From assembly GCA_937951615.1 (NCBI GenBank), contig CALFBH010000042.1, positions 44,757 through 108,756 on the forward strand: a stretch of 64,000 nucleotides of DNA, read 5' to 3'. A program made the position numbers and the translations under genes. Of this stretch, positions 59,201 to 64,000 are shown piece after piece. Source of the stretch: an uncultured Saprospiraceae bacterium (GTDB lineage: Bacteria > Bacteroidota > Bacteroidia > Chitinophagales > Saprospiraceae). Position 1 is the first letter of the stretch; each line of letters begins with the position of its first letter. Under the pieces are notes generated by a model, which was given only the letters and a program-made list of their open reading frames with translations, made no database searches and was not told the DNA's origin.

Positions 59201-61658
59201 GCTGATAGGCAATGTCCCGACTGGACTGGGCAATTTAACGAACCTAACAGAACTGCAAATATGCTGCAATGCGCTGACAGGCACGCTCCCGACAAGTCTG
59301 GGCAACCTGACAAATTTGCAATACTTTTTTATTAATGATAATGGATTTACAGGTGAGATTCCAACCAGTTATGGGAATTTAAGCGATGTCTCGCAAATTG
59401 ACTTTTCGTCCAATGAATTGAGCGGAGCGATACCCACAAGCCTGAGTAATTTGAATAATTTGACTTATTTAAACCTAGCTTCTAATCAACTGAGCGGCAA
59501 TATTCCGACAGGATTGAGCAGCATGAAAAATTTGTCCAGTGTTTATTTAAGTTATAATAACTTCACTTATGATGGATTGGAAATACTGGTCGGAGCAGGC
59601 ATCAGCGACCTGAAATATGCACCACAAGCTGCCATTCCAATATGGTCAAATAATTATACCCTTTCCGTTGATGCAGGCGGCACCATGTCCAATAATACTT
59701 ATCATTGGTACAAAGAAGATGTCTTGATTTATACCGCCGTAGGCGACAATACCTTCACGCCCTTAGAATCGGGAGCTTATGAATGTGATGTGACGAATGC
59801 ACTAGTTACTAATCAGGGCTCGACAAAAACAAACCTGATATTGACTGGAACATCGACTTATATTTCATTGCCCCTCTGGCCTGGAGATTTTAATAATGAT
59901 GGCATTGCCAATGCAATGGATGCACTGTATTGGGGATTGGCAAATGGCAATGTCGGACCCATTCGCACTAGCGCGACAAACAATTGGACGCCACAAAACG
60001 GACTAGCCTGGCAAACCAATGTCAATGGCATCAATGGCAGATATCAGGACGGTACAGGCGATGGTGTTATTGATAATGATGATTTAGCAGTTTTGAACCA
60101 AAATTATGGCAATATACATACCATAACAGGCTCGTCGCCGACCTCTGATAATGGGGTGAAAATTCGCCTTGAAGTCCTCAGTTTTCAAAACAACTCTGCC
60201 AACATAGCCGTCTATCTGGAAACGACAAATTTTAGCCCAATTTCTGTACACGGCATTGCCTTCAGTCTATTTCCGATTGCGGGAACGATTAGCGCAGCAA
60301 CAAGTGTCATTGATACCACAAATTCCTGGCTCGAACCCGATGCCATGCTGATACAAGACAATCAGGAAAACGGAATTGATGTAGCGATTACTCGTACCGA
60401 TGGCAATGACAGAACCGGTATTCAAGCACCGATAGTCGAACTGGTGATCGATATAGATTTACCAACTGCTGAACCCAGCAGCGGACTGATTATCAGCGAA
60501 GGAAATTTTGTCAATGCAGAAGGTGCAATAACAGCCCTGCCCAACTTCACTTCATATAATTTTTTGCCGGAAGGCGGTGGCAATATTCCGCTCAACTTTA
60601 CCATAGAAGTCAGCCATGCACAATGCAATGTAGCAGGCGAAGCCAACATAGAAATCCTGAGTGGCCTCGCACCTTATACTTACGGCTGGAATACAGGACA
60701 AAACACAGCACAACTTAGTAATTTATCTCCAGGAATCTATGCTGTAACCGTGACGGATGCGGGTGGAGAAAGTGGTGTCTTAGCAATCAGTATCGAAGGA
60801 CTTAGTGCTATTGAAACAACATTGGATTATGGTGTAAATGGCGAGATTACTGCAAATCCATTGGGCGGTACGCCACCATACACTTATCGCTGGAATGGGC
60901 AGTCAGGAAATGCTACTGCCAATCTCACACCTGGCTTGCACTTATTAGAAATTATCGACGCTACAGGTTGTCAATTGATACAATTAGTCAGCATTGCCGA
61001 TTTGAATATCTCTGTATTTTTGGAAGGGGCTTATGATACAAATACCGGACTCATGCGGGATGACCTGCGCAGTCTCAATCTACTTCCGCAAACCGACCCT
61101 TATACCAATACGCTGACTGCAACACCCGGTACTTTTTCAGTCAGTGGAAATGATGCTATAGTCGATTGGGTCTTGCTGGAATTGCGCGATATAAATGAAC
61201 CTGATAAAATACTGTTTTCCCGTCCTGCGCTCCTGCAACGCGATGGAGACCTGACGGATATAGACGGAACATCCTTACCGCGACTAGTGCTGGCGGGTGC
61301 AACTACGGCATTCCTGATTATTAAACATCGTAGTCACCTGCCGGCCATGTCGCCACAAATGCTTGATTTAAATAATGCTTTACCGGATATCGATTTTACC
61401 ATCAATAATTCTCTGATTGGTACTGGTAGCGGAGTAGGACAAAAAGAAATGATGCCAGGTGTATGGGCTTTATTTTCAGGAGATATGGATGAAAGCAAAG
61501 ATATCAATGGAGGCGACAAGGCCCTATGGTCAGCAGAGAATGGAAGCTTTAATGTTTACCTCAATACCGATTTGAATATGGATGGCGAATCAAGTGGTTC
61601 AGACAAAATTTTATGGATTGGTAATAATGGAATATTCTCAGGAACGCCAGGGCAATAG
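56247..61658 (+). CDS. Giant secreted M4 metalloprotease with LRR, dockerin-like and SprB-type modules
   Basis: A 1803-residue exported protein. Signal peptide MKTIIQLLTICLCIKAYG (1-18), FTP/propeptide to about 220, M4 domain with HEYTH near 361, GALNESFSD and GGVHYNSG. Two LRR blocks (about 590-760 and 900-1110, plant-type GNIPPEIG) are separated by Ig-like stretches. A dockerin-like Asp-rich segment (GDFNNDGIANAMDALYWG, near 1212) and an SprB-type repeat (LSNLSPGIYAVTVTDAGG, near 1495) follow. The C terminus is a second Asp-rich dockerin-like unit (GDMDESKDINGGDK) instead of a T9SS domain, so how it is retained is unclear. The ATG at 56247 begins the signal peptide. Confidence 0.9.
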   Translation: MKTIIQLLTICLCIKAYGQVNLNAPPNLQKQTAEWLAYDKAAQKSAAQLMQDKTALQLSADDDLELLTTQNTSATSKHYRYQQSYKGIPIEGAIYLLHEKDALVHHANGRLVRALNLNTNPTIDETTALQAALAEVEGERYAWQEMPYEARIKAQKKSPSATYYPKGKLLIFNPDFDGQAADYRLAYQFDVYSLRPLSRQKVYIDASTGDVLAATEQIHQCNEVPATGAGNHAGAVSFLACYDNGLYILKNNSGGGIQVFNSNSTNNHTFQNSIADTDNFFGNQQAATDVFWASQKTYEYYLTTFGRNSIDDANMPVHSWVNFVNNYGGSSNAYWLVDGMAFGNGDGTNYNSFTSLDIVAHEYTHGVTQFAAGLYGTQESGALNESFSDIFGEVIENAVRGSNDWITGAEIVALPGKNGFRNLSNPKDTLMITTQPDTYLGENWYTGLGDNGGVHYNSGIQNHWFYLLSEGGTGTNDNGDFYTINGIGINNAAAIAYLNLTAYLTPDAQFTDAAAGAIQAAEELFGSNSNEATQAAAAWCAVGVCTTTPVNPCRYRDSLALVALYESTNGLTWNLNQPIHSWSGILLTPEGCVDRIELLSQGLSGTIPPEIGNLADLTFLSFYDNALTGNIPPEIGQLTNLTDLLDFSYNNLTGTVPIEIGQLTALRQLKAYANNLSGNIPVEVGNMTNLEHFDLSGNALTGNIPPDIGNLPLLNYLSLRYNQLTGTIPAEIDGLQNLYICYLNDNQFNFSGLEILMDNNINTFHYASQAPILLHRYGDNLYTDAGGTMMLNTYTWYRDGVQISTTTGNKDLVITTPGMYRCVVENSSITNPADPNQNLILYSEEKYINPTAGLTCRERDSLTLIALYNATGGTNWDTSPYDGWDFNNPINWWYGITLNASGCVAEIELSQINMTGYIPAEIGELSELTYLSFYNNNLTGNIPTEIGNLSNLRELHLAENNLTGNIPVSFGYLSNLERLYLNTNALIGNVPTGLGNLTNLTELQICCNALTGTLPTSLGNLTNLQYFFINDNGFTGEIPTSYGNLSDVSQIDFSSNELSGAIPTSLSNLNNLTYLNLASNQLSGNIPTGLSSMKNLSSVYLSYNNFTYDGLEILVGAGISDLKYAPQAAIPIWSNNYTLSVDAGGTMSNNTYHWYKEDVLIYTAVGDNTFTPLESGAYECDVTNALVTNQGSTKTNLILTGTSTYISLPLWPGDFNNDGIANAMDALYWGLANGNVGPIRTSATNNWTPQNGLAWQTNVNGINGRYQDGTGDGVIDNDDLAVLNQNYGNIHTITGSSPTSDNGVKIRLEVLSFQNNSANIAVYLETTNFSPISVHGIAFSLFPIAGTISAATSVIDTTNSWLEPDAMLIQDNQENGIDVAITRTDGNDRTGIQAPIVELVIDIDLPTAEPSSGLIISEGNFVNAEGAITALPNFTSYNFLPEGGGNIPLNFTIEVSHAQCNVAGEANIEILSGLAPYTYGWNTGQNTAQLSNLSPGIYAVTVTDAGGESGVLAISIEGLSAIETTLDYGVNGEITANPLGGTPPYTYRWNGQSGNATANLTPGLHLLEIIDATGCQLIQLVSIADLNISVFLEGAYDTNTGLMRDDLRSLNLLPQTDPYTNTLTATPGTFSVSGNDAIVDWVLLELRDINEPDKILFSRPALLQRDGDLTDIDGTSLPRLVLAGATTAFLIIKHRSHLPAMSPQMLDLNNALPDIDFTINNSLIGTGSGVGQKEMMPGVWALFSGDMDESKDINGGDKALWSAENGSFNVYLNTDLNMDGESSGSDKILWIGNNGIFSGTPGQ

Positions 61659-61662
61659 GCAG

Positions 61663-61752
61663 TTTCAGTAGCAGTGACAGTGACAGTAGCAATGTTAGTA
61701 TTTATCACTGAAACTGAAACTGATACTGCCACTGATACTGATACTGAAATTT
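61663..61752. repeat. CAGTGACAGT / ACTGATACTG foldback repeat
   Basis: The left arm (CAGTTTCAGTAGCAGTGACA...) and the right arm (CACTGAAACTGAAACTGATA...) are inverse and made of 6-bp words such as GATACT. The block can form one long imperfect hairpin directly after the stop codon of the protease gene and may end its transcript. Confidence 0.65.
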
Positions 61753-61914
61753 TAGTTGTATAGAAAGATGAGCCTGTTGGCTGCCCTTCGGGCTTGTCTT
61801 TCATTTTTCGATTTCCACCCAATAACTACAGAAAAACGGCGATAAAAACTTGATTATTTAAACTAATCTCTCTGTTGTAAAATCAACTCAACTCTTGTAC
61901 AAATATTGCAAGAG

Positions 61915-62040
61915 TTGAGAAGCGGGAAGCGAAGCCATTACACTACGAGAAGCGGGATGTTGATTAATTTGTAAATCTAGTCTCGCAATGCCGAAGGCAT
62001 GGTCTCTCGTCTCGCAGCGAAGCGGTCTCACTTCTAAAAC
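61915..62040. repeat. GAGAAGCGGGA / GCGAGACC word repeat
   Basis: GAGAAGCGGGAAGCGAAGCC and GAGAAGCGGGATG on the plus strand, then TCTCGCAATGCC, GGTCTCTCGTCTCGCAGCGA and AGCGGTCTCACTTCT with inverse words. 62001-62029 matches dnaX 29783-29811 (opposite strand) at 25 of 29 positions. Confidence 0.65.
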
Positions 62041-62063
62041 AGAGAGATGCAAAAACAATGATT

Positions 62064-63791
62064 ATGAAGAAAAATAACATTCTTCGGACGGGTAGCCTCA
62101 TGCTACTACTGAGCCTCTTTTTATCCACAACAATCACTGTAATGCACGCTCAGGAAGTCCGCGATGCTGCGGCTAGCAAAGGCGTGAAGTTCGGTTCTCC
62201 ACTTTTTCAGCTTTACGATAGTGACCATCAACAACTGTTTCGAGATCAGATAAGTGTCGGTACAGTCACTGCGTATTGGAAGTTCAATACCCATAATAAC
62301 GAAGGCTATTACACCTGGGGTGACACCGATAATGCCGTCAGTTTCGGCGAGCAAAACGGCTGGGAACTACACGGACATCCGCTGGTGTGGGGGAGTGATA
62401 CTTTTATTCCCGACTGGGTAAAGAACAAACCTACCTGGGAAGGCGAAGCCATTATGCTGGATCATATCAGAACTGTTGTCGGTCGTTATCGGGGGCGTAT
62501 TGCAACTTGGGATGTGGTCAATGAAGCCATAGAAGACGATGGAACGTACCGCAATTGTTATTGGAATCGGGCGATGACTGGCGAATACATTGCCAAAGCA
62601 TTTATCGAAGCCAAAAACGCTGACCCGGATGCTGTTTTATTGTATAATGATTATGGCATAGAAACCAATGGGCCAAAGTTTAACACTGTAAAAAGTATGC
62701 TGGGCTGGATTCGTTCTCTTGGCGCACAGGTGGATGGACTCGGCTGGCAATTACATGTTGATGTCAATGATGTCTTGGATGCTGGTTTTCCATTGGAACA
62801 AAGAATGCAGGAAATTTCGGATATGGGATTGGACAATTATGTTACCGAATTGGATGTTCGTATTCCCAATAATTCCAGTTACTGGCTGGAACGCCAAAAA
62901 CAAGCCTACAAAAAAATCGCGGAAATTTTCCTTCGCAACCCGACAAGGGGACCTTATTTCCAGACTTGGGGAATAGCAGACAAATATACCTGGTTCAATG
63001 ATTATGATCCTGGGAATGCCCCACATCACCCACTTCCTTTTGGGTATAATTTCGAGAAAAAACCAGCCTATTGGGGATTATTCGAAGCCTTTAATGAGGG
63101 CAATGAAGGCGGAGATGATCTAAGAGGCGAACTGCGGATCAAAAACCTTTGGTCGAATACCTATTTGCACCAGAATGGTGGTGGCAATTCTGGAGGAATA
63201 GTTTCCCTGCATGAATACAGGCAAAGCTGGTACAGCCAACGTTGGAATATTGAAAGCAGCGATGCAGGAACCTATCGCCTGCGTTGTAGCTGGGGCAGCA
63301 ATTATCTGAACAATACTGGAAATTATAATGATGCACCAGTCAATGTCTATAGTTTGAATACGGGTTGGTGGAGTCAGCAATGGTATATTGAAAATGCCTA
63401 TAATAATGTCTATCGCTTGAAAAATAGATGGACATCAAAGTATCTCCACACAGGCAATCAATATAATGTGTCCACTTATAACGGCAATCCCAACTGGTGG
63501 AGTCAGCTTTGGGTATTTGAATACATCAGTCAGGGCAATCGCCTGGATACCGACCAGATACTTGACCTGACAGTTTCACCAAATCCAGCTACAGACATCA
63601 TTTACTTGAATGAGCTTTCTGAAAATACAAACTATATCATTTACAATACTTCGGGGCAAGTGGTCGCAGAAGGTACAGGGGTGATGATTGATGTGCATCA
63701 ACTCACACCAGGAACTTATTTGCTAACGGCCTTTCCTCAGGACGAAGGGTACGAAGGCATTTTTGGACGAGCTTTGTTTGTTAAAAAATGA
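62064..63791 (+). CDS. Secreted GH10 endo-beta-1,4-xylanase with ricin-type binding domain and T9SS domain
   Basis: A 575-residue exported xylanase. The signal peptide ends at VMHAQ near 30. The GH10 barrel (about 40-345) contains the acid/base Glu in WDVVNEAIED near 155 and the nucleophile Glu in VTELDVRI near 265; HGHPLVWGSD and QTWGIADKYTWF are further family signatures. A ricin/CBM13-like three-lobed domain follows (about 355-490, QSWYSQRWNIES, TGWWSQQWYIEN, PNWWSQLWVFEY). The C terminus VSPNPATDIIYLNE...ALFVKK is a sorting domain. It would cut xylan at the cell surface. Start: Met at 62064; 62058 would add Met-Ile. Confidence 0.94.
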   Translation: MKKNNILRTGSLMLLLSLFLSTTITVMHAQEVRDAAASKGVKFGSPLFQLYDSDHQQLFRDQISVGTVTAYWKFNTHNNEGYYTWGDTDNAVSFGEQNGWELHGHPLVWGSDTFIPDWVKNKPTWEGEAIMLDHIRTVVGRYRGRIATWDVVNEAIEDDGTYRNCYWNRAMTGEYIAKAFIEAKNADPDAVLLYNDYGIETNGPKFNTVKSMLGWIRSLGAQVDGLGWQLHVDVNDVLDAGFPLEQRMQEISDMGLDNYVTELDVRIPNNSSYWLERQKQAYKKIAEIFLRNPTRGPYFQTWGIADKYTWFNDYDPGNAPHHPLPFGYNFEKKPAYWGLFEAFNEGNEGGDDLRGELRIKNLWSNTYLHQNGGGNSGGIVSLHEYRQSWYSQRWNIESSDAGTYRLRCSWGSNYLNNTGNYNDAPVNVYSLNTGWWSQQWYIENAYNNVYRLKNRWTSKYLHTGNQYNVSTYNGNPNWWSQLWVFEYISQGNRLDTDQILDLTVSPNPATDIIYLNELSENTNYIIYNTSGQVVAEGTGVMIDVHQLTPGTYLLTAFPQDEGYEGIFGRALFVKK

Positions 63792-63846
63792 TGAATGGAG
63801 AACGATAAATCGTAATGGAATTGCAAAGCAATTCTCCTTCATCATT
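63787..63846 (+). terminator. Palindromic terminator-like region after the xylanase
   Basis: GAATTGC (63818-63824) pairs with GCAATTC (63828-63834), and the outer arms ATGATGAATGGAGAAC and ATTCTCCTTCATCAT continue the imperfect palindrome. No T tract is present, so termination is only possible. Confidence 0.45.
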
Positions 63847-63910
63847 ACCTATAATTAAAAACGGAATTGACCATTAATTGGTTCAGCTATTCAATCATCC
63901 AGAAGGGATG

Positions 63911-63998
63911 AAATGTTTATAGAAAATCCTTAGCGCGAGACGGGTTCGACTCCTACAGAGTCGCATATAACGGGCAAATTGCAGGGCTATAAACATTT
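63911..63998. repeat. Structured intergenic element with nested inverted repeats
   Basis: AAATGTTTATAG (63911-63922) and CTATAAACATTT (63987-63998) are perfect 12-bp inverted repeats around an 88-bp element. Inside, CGACTC-CTACA-GAGTCG (63947-63963) is a 6-bp hairpin. The element has the look of interspersed Bacteroidota repeats; an RNA product is possible but unproven. Confidence 0.65.
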
Positions 63999-64000
63999 TA

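Larger units (their letters stand above)
61659..62063. other. Repeat-filled spacer before the xylanase
   Basis: 405 bp with two repeat blocks (61663-61752 and 61915-62040) and between them an AT-rich stretch. No gene was seen; the promoter of the xylanase gene must lie here, but the repeats hide any clear -7 box. Confidence 0.6.

Noticed and set aside
63938..63966. GGGTTCGACTCC resembling a tRNA T arm
   Set aside because: No acceptor, D or anticodon arms can be built around it; the sequence fits a nested inverted-repeat element better.

Overview
The window comes from a chromosome of a Bacteroidota bacterium, most likely a member of Saprospiria (class inferred, not proven). The evidence is: many long secreted proteins ending in type IX secretion (T9SS) C-terminal sorting domains, a PorE-like TPR/propeller/OmpA protein, SprB-type repeats, -7 promoter boxes of the TAnnTTTG type, ATG starts without Shine-Dalgarno sequences, and a split methylmalonyl-CoA mutase pathway. 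No rRNA, CRISPR array, phage block or recognisable transposase was found. One tRNA (anticodon CAU) lies near the left end.

Layout. 1-10.7 kb: housekeeping and surface genes (alpha/beta hydrolase fragment, HAD phosphatase, tRNA, M4 metalloprotease, TPR glycosyltransferase-like membrane protein, MerR and MarR regulators, HTTM membrane protein). 10.7-18.7 kb: a block of five secreted genes on the minus strand, built around a duplicated module (YadA-head-like repeat protein plus a sorting-domain protein) with duplicated promoter and leader. 18.9-22.4 kb: mutA (short), a transglutaminase-like gene and meaB, separated by two copies of one repetitive spacer. 22.7-28.4 kb: a defence/accessory island holding a methyltransferase-like gene with an unknown partner, fragments of a broken ATPase/TOPRIM-like pair, a toxin-antitoxin-like pair and a complete Septu (PtuA/PtuB) system between imperfect direct repeats. 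28.5-30.3 kb: dnaX, with a nine-A slippery run. 30.3-45.1 kb: a low-oxygen/stress respiration region with four universal stress proteins, two CBS proteins, a ba3-type oxidase operon with Sco and cytochrome c, a FixL-like PAS kinase with a receiver-CRP/FNR regulator, and an SLC12-like transporter. 45.1-64 kb: a ParD antitoxin with a broken ParE, a PorE-like protein, two giant metalloproteases (2004 and 1803 residues), a conserved unknown gene and a GH10 xylanase.

How it fits together. The 30-45 kb region reads as one regulon. The kinase PAS domain keeps the FixL haem His and distal Arg, its partner fuses a receiver to a CRP/FNR DNA-binding module, and three FNR-like palindromes (TGAT-N4-ATCA) sit in promoters of the USP, CBS/oxidase and kinase/USP units, two of them at class I or II activator spacing. 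The products would let the cell respire with a high-affinity oxidase and adjust metabolism when oxygen falls. The secreted proteins (two M4 proteases, an M12-like protease, a pectate-lyase-fold protein, a GH10 xylanase) suggest a surface-feeding degrader of protein and plant or algal polymers.

The intergenic DNA is unusual. Many spacers consist of short degenerate word repeats of several families (GAATATCGA, AATTCCAAA, GTGTTGTY, GCGAGACC, GATACTGA and others). Two of these families also appear inside the dnaX coding sequence, just behind the slippery site. Start sites were moved inward where a spacer repeat or a non-ATG codon had been read as coding.
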